From Emiliania huxleyi CCMP1516 (taxonomy: Eukaryota > Haptophyta > Isochrysidales > Noelaerhabdaceae), in NCBI RefSeq assembly GCF_000372725.1, contig NW_005200784.1:818994-882993 (forward strand): 64,000 nucleotides of DNA. Reading direction: 5' to 3'. Shown piece by piece: positions 50,331 to 60,400 of this stretch. The position numbers and the translations under genes were made by a program. Position 1 is the stretch's first letter; the number at the start of each line of letters is the position of its first letter. The notes under the pieces were generated by a model. That model saw only the letters and a program-made list of their open reading frames with translations, had not been told where the DNA came from and searched no databases.

Positions 50331-51457
50331 AATGCGCGCCAGTCCCTTTACTTTTCTCGATCTGCTCCCGACGCCAAGTCGAGAGTCTCTTGAGCCTGTA
50401 GCTGTACACAGGGCTTGGGCCTTTCCGCTTTCGGCCCAGAGGGCCGGGTAGGAGGGGTCTAGGTTACCTCTACCTCTGAGGGCCTGCGGCCCTCATACCT
50501 TTACCTCTGGGCAGCCGTGGGCCCTTCACCTCTACCTCTGAAGTAGCCGTGATTTACCTGTGCGTGATCTCGAGTGGGGGATCTCGAGAGTGATCTCGAG
50601 TGATCTCGATGTGATCTCGATACTGAGTTAAAGATAGAGCATCTGCGATTTTCACTCGCCGGCTCGTGGAGAATAAAAATAAAATGCGCTGACGCACGAG
50701 TGTTTCTGAGATCAGCTTAGGTGAGTGGCAGACATTTCAAAAAATGGGCGCCGCCAGGCGCCCCGCGCTGCGTGCCCACCATGGCGGTTGGGCGCGCAGC
50801 GAGGAAAATTTTGGATGAGAGCGTTTTCTTGAAATGGCAAAACCTCGGCGCCATACCGCTTTTCACAGCGGAGTTCGCAGCCTGACATGCTGCCTTCCCT
50901 TCTACACTTTCAGAATGGAGGCAAACGCAACGCAGGGCTCAGCTGTCCCAAGACCAAGTCGATTTGTACCAAAGTTGGTAGACAGTGCCAAAACCACGGA
51001 ATCGAAATGGCTCTTAAATTCGCGCACCTGGTGTCCGCACTGCCGCATGGACCATGGTGCGAGCCGCCACTCACAATCATAAAAAACCAATGCGCCAAAG
51101 AACTGAGACGCAGATTCTTTGCACCGGTTCAGCAGGCAGGCAGTGCAAGGTCAAGAGGTCGCGGCACTGGTCATTCGCGATGCGGTAGGCGATGCGATCA
51201 GCCGCCGGCAAGCGGCGGTGAAGCCTGGTCATGGCCGGGCAGGCGCGCCGCAGGCGATGCGCTCTCGCGGGGGCCTTGCGTCGTCCCACCTCGAGCCCTC
51301 GGCAAGGGCACGTTCACGGGCGTACGTTTACCTCCCCTCACGTGGGCTCCGTTTACCTCTACCTCCGGCGGTCTGAGACAGGTTTCGTTTACCTTTACCT
51401 GAGGCCCCCCACGCCAGCCCTAGCCCCCTACGGGGTGTGGACCCTGAGTTGCCACCA
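50331..51457. other. accessory DNA with ACCTCT-rich and GTGATCTCGA repeats
   Basis: TTACCTCTACCTCTG motifs recur at 50464, 50503, 50525, 51327 and 51344. A 10-bp GTGATCTCGA array lies at 50566-50627. No protein gene recognised. Confidence 0.6.
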
Positions 51458-51990
51458 GGGGTTGTGCGCTGGGCCCTCCTGCTCGGCTCCAGCCAGTAGA
51501 CAAGTCTTGTCATCAACAGAGTAGAAGGATCTGACCTCGGGGCCGATGTGACCAAGCGCTGGTAGCGTGGTTTTACCTCACACCCATGGTCTCACAGTGT
51601 GCCGGCAGTCGCCGAGCAGTGTCGCTCACACAAGCCGCAGCACAAGTGACTGAGGGCCAGTGAGGGCGAGCCCATCGCTGTGACAGCTGTGGCAGCCGCA
51701 CAGTAGGCTGTGCCAACTGTGCAGAGCGTGTGAGCAGCAGAGGAGCTGCTCTCCAGGCTTCTGTCGCAAAGAGCTGCATGCCACCGAAGGCGCTGTCGAG
51801 GTTCGCCGAGCGTGGCGCAGGTTGGAGGACACCGTCACTGACGAGCGCGTTGGACTTTTCACTCCGGACAAAGACCGCTGCACAGCGGACGGTGCGGGCC
51901 GTGCAGCGGTCATAGCGGCGAGGCGCGGGACCGTCTGTGGCGAAGTGGGTCGCGTCCCTCGATTTCGACCTCAGATCAACTCTACACGGT
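51458..51990. repeat. family B repeat, copy 2, with covarying hairpin
   Basis: Partner of 33117-33640. The hairpin stem is GACCGCTGCAC (51873-51883) with GTGCAGCGGTC (51901-51911). Relative to copy 1, two base pairs are changed on both arms together. Confidence 0.85.
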
Positions 51991-52421
51991 CCACACACCA
52001 ATATTTTTACCTCTACCTGCGGCTGCGCCCCCGCCCTCCGCGCCTGGCCGAGGCCTTCCCCTTGCGTTGCCGCCAAGGGGCCTTGGGGCTACACTGTAGT
52101 ACAGTCCTACACCGGTACAAGGCTTCCTAAGCTCCTAGCGTAGGACGGCGAACACGCGCCCGGCCGGCCAGGCCATACGCATACCAGTACCACATGCCAG
52201 TCGTACGCAAGTGTATCCACCTCTCACCACACCACCCTCAAAGGAAACACCTCACCGTACCTTTGAGTACCCCGGCTGAGTACCGCCGGCTGCGCATCAT
52301 GCACTGATGCGCGCGCGGCGGAGGTCAACGACCGTCTGTACAGGGCGCGAGGCGGGTCGGGCCCCACCCGTGCCACACGCGTTCAAGAAGAGTTTTGGGA
52401 CTGCCGCGGCCTCGCTCCCCC
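51991..52421. other. intergenic DNA
   Basis: 3' flank of the kinase gene. TACCTCTACCTGCGG near 52008 resembles the ACCTCT motifs at 50.4-51.4 kb. Nothing else. Confidence 0.5.
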
Positions 52422-54910
52422 TCAGGCGGGAAGCTCGGAACGCCGCAGCTCGTCTGCGAGGATCTGCATCTCGACTCGCAGCCGCGCCACGTCGACGCGC
52501 TCCTCGCCCGCCGCGGCCGAGCCGCCCGGCAAGGGAGGAGGCGGCGCCGCCGCCGGCGATAGGAAGAAGGGCTGCTCGCTGTCGGCTCGCTCGACCAGCT
52601 GCGGTGCGAGAGGTGTGCGCAGCCGCGAGAGCTTGGCCGGCGGCAGCAGGGGCGTCGCCGCGGGCGAGAGGAGCGGCGAGACGCGCTCGGCGGCGGTGGG
52701 CGGCAGCAGCGGCGAGAGCATCTGCTCCGACGTCGAGTCCGAGTCCGCCGAGGAGCTCCGCGCCCGCGCCTGCGCCGTCGCGGGGACACGCTGAGCGCGC
52801 ATCGGCCCGGCGCGCGCGTCGATCTTCCCCTCGGCCCTCATCTCGAGCAGCTCGGAGAGGACGGCGCCGCAGAGCGGGCGCGCCTCGGGCGCGAGGGAGA
52901 GCAGCCGCGCCACGAGCCGTGCGAGGCGCGGCCGCCGCGCCGCAAACTCGCGCGGCACCTGCCCCTGCCTCAGCTGGCCAAAGTGCTTTGCTCGCTCCAT
53001 CGCAGAGCCGAAGGGGTGGAAGAGCTCGTACGCGATCAGGCCTGCGGCGGGAGGGGGCGGGGAGGTCGGCTGGGCGGCACCGGGGGGGGGGGGGGAGCAC
53101 ACCCCTCCTCGCGCGCCGAGCGGGAACATGTCGCAGTGCGCGAGCGCGACGCCCGTCTGCAGCTGCTCGGGCGACGAGTACGAAGCGGTGCCGACGCCGG
53201 CGGTGCCCGCCCGCGCTCGCCGGGTGCGCAGCTCGCGCTCGGACCTGCGCGGCACCTCCTCCACGCCCGAGGACGAGGCGGAGGAGCGCACTGCCGCGCC
53301 GCCGCTGGAGGAGGCCGCCGCGGGCCGCCCTCCTCCGCCGCTCCCAACCTCGCCCGCCTCGCCCGCCCCGCCCGCAACGCTGCCCGCCCCGCGAGCGCCG
53401 TCCGCGCCGCCCGCGCCGCCGCTCCCGGCGGGCGGTGTGGCGGCGGGCGGCGCGCCCCCCCTCGCGGCCGCCCTCGCCGCCGCCTCTCTCGCGTGTGCCG
53501 CCTCCCTCGTGGCGTGGGCGGCGTCGCGCGCTCCGTTTGCGTCGTGGGGCTTGGCGGGCCGGAGGTCGTGCGGCTTGGCGAGCCCAAAGTCGAGCAGCCT
53601 GGCGGCGGCGACGCGGCGGGTGGGGGCGGCGGGGCAGGGGCGGCGGGGCAGGGGCGGCGGCGGGCCGCGCTTGAGCGTGCCGCCCTGGAAGCAGCAGTTT
53701 GCCGGCTTGAGGTCGCGGTGAACGAGTCCAGACTCGTGCACGTGCTGCAGGCCGGAGACGATCTGCAGCAGCAGCGAGAGCGACTCCTCCGCGTCGATGT
53801 CGCCCGAGCGGGCCGGCGGCGCCGCGTCGCGCGCCGCCAGGTAGTCGCGCAGCGTCGAGTGCTCGCACCTGCACGTGCAGCGGCACAACGGCGGGTCGCG
53901 ACGCGTCTCGACGGGGGCGAGGCGAGCGGCGGCGGGCGGGCGCACAGCTCCATCTGGATGAGAAGCGCCTTGCGGTAGGACCAGAGCGCCGGCGCGGGCG
54001 ATCCGAGCACGCCCCCTCCGATCGCCCTCCCTCCCGAGCTGCTCGCGCCTCCGCCCCGGACCCACGCGCTCCCGCTGCTCGAGTCACCGCCCCAACCGTC
54101 GGTGGTCGAGCCGCTGCAGCCGCAGCTCTGCAGGCTCGGGTCGGCCTCGCCGGCGGCGCCGCCGTAGGTGAGCAGCGGCACGGGCGCGGCCGCGTGCGGC
54201 GGCACCACCGCCGTCGCCGCGCCCTGCGGCCCCGCCGGCGGGCCCTTTGCGAGCGACGCCCAGTCCGTCTCGACCCACGCGTTGTAGTAGCGGCAGACGT
54301 TCCGGTGGTTGAGGCGGGAGAGGGCCTGCACCTCGCGCAGCACGCGCTCCGCCTCCTGCGCGAGCGCATGCGCCGGCTGGCTCGGCCTCGCGAAGAAGGG
54401 AACGATCTTGACCGCGTACTGCGCGCCGTCGAGCCGGTGCCGCGCGAGAAACACAGAGCCCATCGCGCCGTGGCCGAGCTTGCGGAGCAGCACAAACTCG
54501 CTCGCGAGCCGCGACTGGAGCCCGAGCGAGGCGAGGCCCGCCACCGGACCGCCGCCGCCCACCGCCGCCGCCGCCGCCGCCACGGCCTGCTTCGCCATCC
54601 CGCCGAGCACCGACGGCGCGGCGATGAGTGCCGTGTGCTTTGGGTCGGCGCCCGCCGCCGCGTGGCTGCCGAGCATCGCCGCGAGCGGCTCGTCCGACAG
54701 GCCGAGCGACAGGCAGAGCGCCCGGACCGTGTCGCCCGTCAGCAGCCCGAGGCGCAGCAGGTCATGCGCCGTGAAGAGCAGGTCCTCGGGCGAGCGTGCC
54801 GAGCCCTGGAGCAGCCGGATCACGGCGAGCTCGGCGGGCGCAGAGATGGAGGTGGTGGCCTCGCGGAGCAGGAGGGAGGTGTTGGCCTCGCTGCTCTGGG
54901 ACGCCTCCAT
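52422..54910 (-). CDS. eIF2alpha-type (PEK/GCN2 family) protein kinase
   Basis: The ATG at 54910 starts a helical N-terminal domain of about 140 residues. The kinase begins L-R-K-L-G-H-G-A-M-G-S-V-F-L-A-R (Gly loop) and A-V-K-I-V (catalytic Lys), then NHRNVCRYYNAWVE, the signature of eIF2alpha kinases. A long low-complexity insert separates the lobes. Then come Q-M-E-L-C, GLVHRDLKPANCCF, L-L-D-F-G-L-A-K, another Ala/Gly insert, V-G-T-A-S-Y-S-S-P-E-Q-L, C-D-M-F-P-L-G, and IAYELFHPFGSAMERAKHF, again diagnostic. Two introns, near 53880-53945 and 53045-53115, are bridged by motif continuity. The C-terminus is a coiled tail. This family phosphorylates eIF2alpha to restrain translation under stress. 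The regulatory input domain is not recognised (no HRM, RWD or dsRBD seen). Confidence 0.82.
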
Positions 54911-54982
54911 ATGTGTATGTGTGAGTCGGCGGCGAGGGCCCGGTCGTGTCGAGCGTCAGAAACTCGAGAACGCGCGCGCGAG

Positions 54983-55459
54983 CCTCAGCGGAGCTGGGAA
55001 TAGACACCCGGGTACCCGTGTTGGCCCTGCGACCGCGCACCCCCCCACGGTCGAGGAAGAGGGTGCGTTCTGCAGTTAAGGGGTAACCCGGTACACGGAA
55101 CCATCCCTCGGAGACGTGTTATGGCCCTGCGACCGCGCACCCCCGGGGCTAGGGCTCTCTTGCCCGTAACCCGATGCCGAGCGTCCGGCCAACTGGGTGC
55201 GCTTCTTAGCTCCCCGGTCCTGGACGTGAGGTTAATGACCGCACTCCAAGTGCTCCAAGGGTACTCGAGTAGGACCGCCGCAAGCGGCGTGGAAGGAGCG
55301 GTTGAGCATCCCTCCGGGGGCCCCTCTGCGCCGGGGAGGCGTTGTTGGAGGCTAGGACGCAAGCGTCCGTCGCCCTTTTCAAACTCGGGGCCCACTCCGC
55401 TACGCTCCGACCCGAATTTGGAGGGCCTAAAAGTTTAAGGTGTTGCTGCGCAAAAGGGG
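54983..55459 (+). repeat. family C repeat interrupted by a family D repeat
   Basis: CCTCAGCGGAGCTGGGAATA (54983) is continued by AGGACCGCCGCAAGCGGCGT from 55271 after an insertion of about 265 bp, with TAG at both joints. Starts 73 bp upstream of the kinase ATG. Confidence 0.85.
55004..55267 (-). mobile_element. family D repeat nested in family C
   Basis: Contains GGCCCTGCGACCGCGCACCC twice (55044 region and 55122) and the CTTCTTAGCTCCCCGG motif. It is in reverse orientation to the copy at 60258. Confidence 0.75.
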
Positions 55460-55599
55460 TCGGCAGGGCGCAGCTCATGCCAAGAGCTAGAAGGGGAGCT
55501 AGAGAGAACGACTACCCTGTCCCGTTATTGCGTACACCAACACCACAAAACGCTCTCTCTCTCCTGTCCCCACTCAGAGCACAGAGGGGGGTCACAACT

Positions 55600-55720
55600 A
55601 CCGAGTCCCTCGACTAGCTGCCACGTTGCCGACAGAGAGCGGATCTCCTCCTGCTCCGCAAGGAGGGTGGCCAAGGCTAAAGTCTTGCCGGAGCCGCCGG
55701 GCGCGTTGACGACTTGGAGA
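55600..55720 (-). pseudogene. fragment of a P-loop ATPase/helicase
   Basis: A minus-strand piece reads L-L-Q-V-V-N-A-P-G-G-S-G-K-T-L-A-L-A, a Walker A motif in the context seen in superfamily 1 helicases, then L-L-A-E-Q-E-E-I-R. It is short, surrounded by repeats C and D, and lacks every later motif, so it is a relic, probably of a mobile element. Confidence 0.45.
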
Positions 55721-55724
55721 AGGT

Positions 55725-55850
55725 CGCGCTTTGACTTGGAGCACTTGGAGTGCAGTCATTAACCGCACATCCAGGGCCGGGGAGCTAAGAAGCGCACCCA
55801 GCGGGCCGGATGATTGGCATCGGGTTGCGGGCAAGAGACCTTGTACTTTT
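55725..55850 (+). repeat. family D repeat
   Basis: CTTGGAGCACTTGGAGTGCA through GGGCCGGATGATTGGCATCG; forward orientation, next to the P-loop fragment. Confidence 0.85.
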
Positions 55851-55993
55851 CTTGTAGAGATGCTCGAGGGGGTGCTTTGTGGGGCGGGGCGCAGCCAGGC
55901 CAGCAGTGAGGGGAGGCGCACCCTCACTCTCCTCGGTTGCAGAGCTCGTCGGAGGCTGCGGCACGACGGGAGGGTCGAGGAAGTGCTGACTCG

Positions 55994-56309
55994 ATTCTAC
56001 CTCGAATTCTTCTACCCCTTACGACTCGGAACACGAATGTGACAGGACCATCGGGTCCTTCAGCCACCAAAGCGGGATCACCCAAGAGCAGCTGAGCCTG
56101 CCTCTGGCCTCGCCTCCCTCTCCTTCAGGCATTCGTGGCATCCTATGGGTCGTCCAGAGTATCGACCTCTGGCTTGTCAGCCCGTTACTTGATGACACCA
56201 TGAAGTACAGCGATCGCCTTCTCGCTGGCCTCTCCGCAGGCCCCCCCGACCGCGTCGAACTCATCGGCGCGGGCTCTCTCGGCTACGGGACCGGCCCCAG
56301 CTTCGGCTG
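55994..56309 (+). CDS. unrecognised coding-like frame
   Basis: About 100 codons from just after a TGA to the stop at 56307, with no ATG until M-K-Y-S-D. The text S-G-I-R-G-I-L-W-V-V-Q-S-I-D-L-W-L-V-S-P-L-L-D-D and R-V-E-L-I-G-A-G-S-L-G-Y-G-T-G is protein-like. It may be the last exon of an element-borne gene. Not recognised. Confidence 0.3.
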
Positions 56310-56416
56310 AGGGCTGACAAGCTGTCGAGCCCAAATCACTGTGAGAGTCGTGATTTCTTGTTGGTTAATAAAAATCTCTCAGACATCAGACTAGCTCGTC
56401 TCCAGCAGTCGGGGGG

Positions 56417-57196
56417 GTGTTGCCAGCACTGGTAGATGACCTCTCGGAGAAGAGCCGGAGGGACCTTGGCGCCGGGGTCACGAGGAACTTGCAAGTCGTG
56501 GCCGAGGCGGCGACGGGAGCGGTGCAGAGGTGGATCCAGCTCAATGATGAGGCTACGGCGCGCATAATGAAGAGAGAGGAACACATTGAGTGGCTGAGGA
56601 AGCTCTTCGCTGGGTGGAAGGAGGCCCGGCCAGCCTTGAGGGAGTCGCGGAGGAGGAGGGATAACAGAGGTAACGTGGGGACGGGCCAACAGCCAGTGGG
56701 ACGAACGAGGGCCGCGACGGCGGCCCAAACGGGAGGGAGCGGAGACAGTGGGCAGCGAGCGAAGTGGGTGAGACTGATGATGCTCCTTCGACTTAGGGAG
56801 CGGTTCAGCTGCTGGGCGGGCTTCAGGGTGGTGCTCACGCGAAAAGGAATCGACGCGATGTACAAAGCATACAACAAGAGGAGAAAGAAGAGGACGGGCA
56901 TCAGTGATGACGAAACAGAAGCTAGCGCAGACGAGAGCAGGGCAGAACCGGGGACTGGGGAGCCGGAGCAGACGGCATCGGCCGCCGAGGGAACGTTGGG
57001 AAGAGGCACGAGGAGGGCGGCGACCTCAACCGACTATGGAGGACCCGTCACCAGACGACGCAGGGCGGACGACGGGGAGGCGGAGCAGACGCGCAGGGCG
57101 AGAGGGAGGGAGCAGGATGTTGCGGAGATCAGCAGGAGGATGTACGACGAGATTAGGAGCAGCAGGGACCCGGGGGACCATGTGGAAGACGGCTAG
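56417..57196 (+). CDS. unrecognised basic, helical protein
   Basis: About 260 codons with no in-frame ATG until codon 52. Rich in Arg, Glu and Ala, with helical stretches (I-Q-L-N-D-E-A-T-A-R-I-M-K-R-E-E-H-I-E-W-L) and a Trp/Arg middle (L-M-M-L-L-R-L-R-E-R-F-S-C-W-A-G-F). The tail is acidic then basic and disordered. Two stretches of 10-30 bp around it are directly repeated on both sides (56351/57531 and 56394/57347), which could mark element ends. No family recognised. Confidence 0.35.
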   Translation: MLPALVDDLSEKSRRDLGAGVTRNLQVVAEAATGAVQRWIQLNDEATARIMKREEHIEWLRKLFAGWKEARPALRESRRRRDNRGNVGTGQQPVGRTRAATAAQTGGSGDSGQRAKWVRLMMLLRLRERFSCWAGFRVVLTRKGIDAMYKAYNKRRKKRTGISDDETEASADESRAEPGTGEPEQTASAAEGTLGRGTRRAATSTDYGGPVTRRRRADDGEAEQTRRARGREQDVAEISRRMYDEIRSSRDPGDHVEDG

Positions 57197-57846
57197 TGCT
57201 AGTCCCCCATCGCGCATCGGGAGGACGACCCCGGCTAGTCGCCGACCACACCCACAAAGAACCCTGCACAAAGACCGCAGGGCGGGGACCTATTCCTTTT
57301 TACCCATCTCCTAGTAGAGGTGTCCGTTTTATTTATTTATTTATTTAGCTCGTCTCCACTGACCACTCTCGCACGCGCAATAAAACCACCCCCACCTCAA
57401 CCGTCTCAGGGTACAGGGACGCACACATTTCCCCCCTTTCAACAAGGCGGTTTCGAAGGGGCGCCAGCAGACGCGAGCGCGCAAGCGCCGAGCGCGTGTT
57501 GAATGAACTGGACGCTCCACAGCAACAAGAAGATTTCTTGTTGGTCTCGTTCAAAAATCTCTCTCAGCAACACTCAAGATACACTCCAAGGTGGTCCACG
57601 TTTTCTTTTCGGGTTTCGTGGGTTCCTAGTGCACTTGGAACCGACGAAACCGAAGACAGTTTGCCCCGCGTGGTTAAATTTGCGACACGCTTTAGGAATT
57701 CACTATTGTGATGTTAGAGGTGGGTTAAGAGGGAGATTCGCGCGAGCTGCGGGACCGCCGGGACGGCGGGCGGGTGATTGCGACTCGCCGCTTTTGGCGA
57801 CTTTTGGCGACTTGTGGGACGCGCGATCGACCGCCGAGAATCGAAG

Positions 57847-58665
57847 ATGGCAGGCGAGGCCGTCACGGCCATGATCGTGGCTGCCGACGCCGGCGACAAC
57901 CCGCTGGCGGACCGCCGCGAGGACCGGGAGGCGGCGGCGGCGCGGGAGAAGAAGGCGAAGGTGGCGAAGCTCAACTCGCAGACGGCGAACGCGATGGAGG
58001 TGGTGCGGGCGCAGCAAGCCGCGAAGGAGCGGGGAGCCTTCGACGAGGCGGCTCTCAGGGCGAACGAGGTCGCGGGAGCGCCGGTGAAGGGCACCTCATC
58101 CATGGTCGAGAGCATCTTCGCTTCTAGACGCGAGTCCAAAGATCGGCAGATGGTGCAGCGGCGCGAGCAGCGGAAGACCCAGACCGGCGCGGGCACTGGC
58201 GCGCAGGTTGTGGATGGCCTGGAGAAGGTGGCGGCGTCAGCAATCGAGATGTACCAGAAGGGCGGCGCCGACGCACTCACGGTGACGGACGCGCACGCGG
58301 TGCTGGTGAATGACGTGGCGCTGAAGCGCAGGGCATGATGGCCATAATTATCGGCAAAGGCTGTGTCGAACTACCCGCAGTTTGTGTCGTGGCTGGCCAC
58401 ATTTGCTACGTTTGTGCAGTGCTTCTATCCGTCGTGCGGCTGGCGGCACAATTTGCCGTTGGATGGGAGCGGAGGGAAGCCGATTGCCATCCCGGCGAAG
58501 CTGGTGGTGCTCTACCTGGCGATGGTTGCCAACGGCCTGGTGCCGATTGGAGGGTTTGTGTGCGACTTCGAGGACGGGTCGGCGTCGTTTGCTGCACGAG
58601 GGGGGCGGGTGCCGCACTCCAAGAGCAGGCCGCTGGGCGGGAATGACATGACAACTTCACGATGA
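57847..58665 (+). CDS. unrecognised protein, probably 2 exons
   Basis: The ATG at 57847 follows a GC-rich leader. Exon 1 (57847-58314) is helical and Ala/Glu/Arg-rich. An intron 58315-58359 (GTGGCG to CAAAG, 45 nt) would join it in frame to G-T-G-T-C-G at 58363: S-N-Y-P-Q-F-V-S-W-L-A-T-F-A-T-F, then K-L-V-V-L-Y-L-A-M-V-A-N-G-L-V-P. Without splicing, exon 1 stops at 58336. The second part has a hydrophobic helix and a Gly/Arg-rich end. No family recognised; it sits in the repeat-rich block and could be element-encoded. Confidence 0.4.
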
Positions 58666-59019
58666 AGACGATCTCTCTCTTTTGACGGGCTGAGCGGCTG
58701 GTCGCGCGCTCACAATGTGCTGGCGCCGCAGCACGACCCGGATTGGAAGAATTCCTAGCAAGAAATCTGCTCTGGGTCTTGCTCACGGAAAGGATAGGGA
58801 ATTCCTGACCTCTTAGCTCTTTCCTCAGAGCCTTTCCTTTTGCTATTACGCGTTATCGTTGGGTTCGCTTGCTCAGCTGTGATCTTCTTACATTTTCAGT
58901 TTGAAAAATTCACACTCACGTGCGCACGAATCGGCGCATGGAGAGCGAGAGGCCGACTCGGCCGCCCGCCGCCATCCCCTGCAGCTGCGCTCCTAGCCAT
59001 AACCCTGCCGCGGGCATAT
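58666..59019. other. intergenic; 3' flank of the LHC gene
   Basis: AT-richer than its surroundings near 58800-58915; nothing recognised. Confidence 0.5.
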
Positions 59020-59658
59020 CTAGAAGATGGCCGGCGGCGCCTCGCCACCGAGGCCGCCGGTCGGGTAGAGCGCGTTGACGCCGAGCAGCTCGTGCACCAG
59101 GCAGCCGGTCACGCCCAGCATGGCCGCGCGGCCGTTCTGGCGCTCGACGTTGAGCTTGAAGGTCTTGGTGGACGCGTCGTCGTAGCGGATCCACCCCTCG
59201 CCGCCAATGTCACCCGGCTCCTTGTCGAGGGCGCCGTAGCCCTGGTACTCGAAGATGAAGTAGCCCGTCTCCATCATGCACGTGGTGAGCATGATCTGGA
59301 GCCAGCCCGCGGTCGGGAGCGCCTCGAGCGACGCAAAGCAGCCCGACGGCACGTCCGCGAACTTGAGGCCGGCGGTGGGGGAGAGGTAGCCGGGGAAGCG
59401 CGCGCCGGCCTGGATCAGGATGATGTGGAGGAAGCCGAGCATGGCCGCGCGGCCGTGCTTGACCTCCATGCACTCGTAGCGGTACATGTTGCGGGTCTCA
59501 ATCAGGCCGAGCGGGTCGTACACGCCCAGCGGCGGCAGGACGCCGATGTCGCCCTCCGAGAACATGGTCACGGCGGACGAGCGCGCCGGCGCGCGCATCG
59601 CCGGGGCCGAGAAGGCCTGGACGGAGTCGAGGACAGCCAGAGCAACGGTGGAAAGCAT
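59020..59658 (-). CDS. fucoxanthin/chlorophyll a/c-type light-harvesting protein
   Basis: A 212-residue single exon from the ATG at 59658. The presequence M-L-S-T-V-A-L-A-V-L-D-S-V-Q-A-F-S-A-P has the signal-peptide core and the Phe after an Ala-x-Ala-like cleavage site that routes proteins to secondary plastids. The mature part has the two LHC signatures: V-K-H-G-R-A-A-M-L-G-F in helix 1 and V-E-R-Q-N-G-R-A-A-M-L-G-V in helix 3, whose E and N/H ligate chlorophyll and whose E-R pairs cross-brace. Helix 2 lies at W-L-Q-I-M-L-T-T-C-M-M-E-T-G. It acts in the thylakoid antenna, binding Chl a, Chl c and fucoxanthin. Length is typical. A 231-bp TIR repeat (family E) lies 172 bp upstream. Confidence 0.92.
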   Translation of the reverse strand: MLSTVALAVLDSVQAFSAPAMRAPARSSAVTMFSEGDIGVLPPLGVYDPLGLIETRNMYRYECMEVKHGRAAMLGFLHIILIQAGARFPGYLSPTAGLKFADVPSGCFASLEALPTAGWLQIMLTTCMMETGYFIFEYQGYGALDKEPGDIGGEGWIRYDDASTKTFKLNVERQNGRAAMLGVTGCLVHELLGVNALYPTGGLGGEAPPAIF

Positions 59659-59829
59659 GGTTTCTGCGCGCAGAGGGCGGCAGCGGATCAGCGCGGCTGG
59701 CAGCGGCGTCGGGCGGGAGAGCGGGAGCGTGCGCTCGCAGCGAGGGCGTCCGGAGGCCGCGTCGAGGGGAGGCGCGGGAGGGGACGCGCGGGTGGTGCGA
59801 GGCAGCAACGCCGCGTCGGCATCGCGTGT

Positions 59830-60060
59830 GTGCCTTGAGCTGAAGGTCAATTCTGGAGAAAGAAATGCGTGCTCCTGCCCTGGATGTGAGGCTGCTGACT
59901 GCACTCCAAGTGCTCCAAGTGCGGGCCACAAGAACACAACGAACGCTCTCGCATTACAATGGACACTCCGTCATGTCATGGGGAGGACAAGACAGATCAC
60001 CCGAGGCACGCTCGGTTGGCGCGTTTCTTTGTCCAGAATTGACCCTCAGCGCTCAGGCAC
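59830..60060. mobile_element. family E element: 231 bp with about 36-bp terminal inverted repeats
   Basis: The left end GTGCCTTGAGCTGAAGGTCA and the right end TGACCCTCAGCGCTCAGGCAC are inverted copies over about 36 bp, with inner border CTGGAGAAAGAAA/TTTCTTTGTCCAG. The interior includes a family D-like piece (59876-59921). It lies in the upstream region of the LHC gene. Confidence 0.8.
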
Positions 60061-60257
60061 CGTTCCTTCCCCCGTTCAAATGTGCCTGAGCTTGGGGTCG
60101 GGGACCGGTCGGGGAGAGGGAACGGGGACACAACGCGACCGACAGGGTCACCCAAACCGCTACCGCCTCGAGTATTGGGGACACACGACCAGAGGCGGCA
60201 TTCTTCCCGTGCGTGCCCAGTGAGCAGTGTTGCGCAACAGCCTGTAAAAGGGAGTTT

Positions 60258-60400
60258 TTGGAGCACTTGGAGTGCAGTCGGCAACCTCACATCCAGGGCC
60301 GGGGAGCTAAGAAGCGCACCCAGCGGGCCGGATGATCGGGATCGGGTTACGGGCTAGAGAGCCCTAGCCCCGGGGGTGCGCGTTCGCAGGGAAAGGGCCG
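60258..60400 (+). repeat. family D repeat, longest forward copy
   Basis: GGAGCACTTGGAGTGCAGTC through GAGCCCTAGCCCCGGGGGTG. It matches the reverse copy at 55120-55262. Confidence 0.85.

Noticed and set aside
52297-54495. A 732-codon minus-strand open frame
   Set aside because: It is the shadow of the kinase gene on the same strand in another frame; composition is Arg/Ala/Pro-rich and no kinase motif is in frame.
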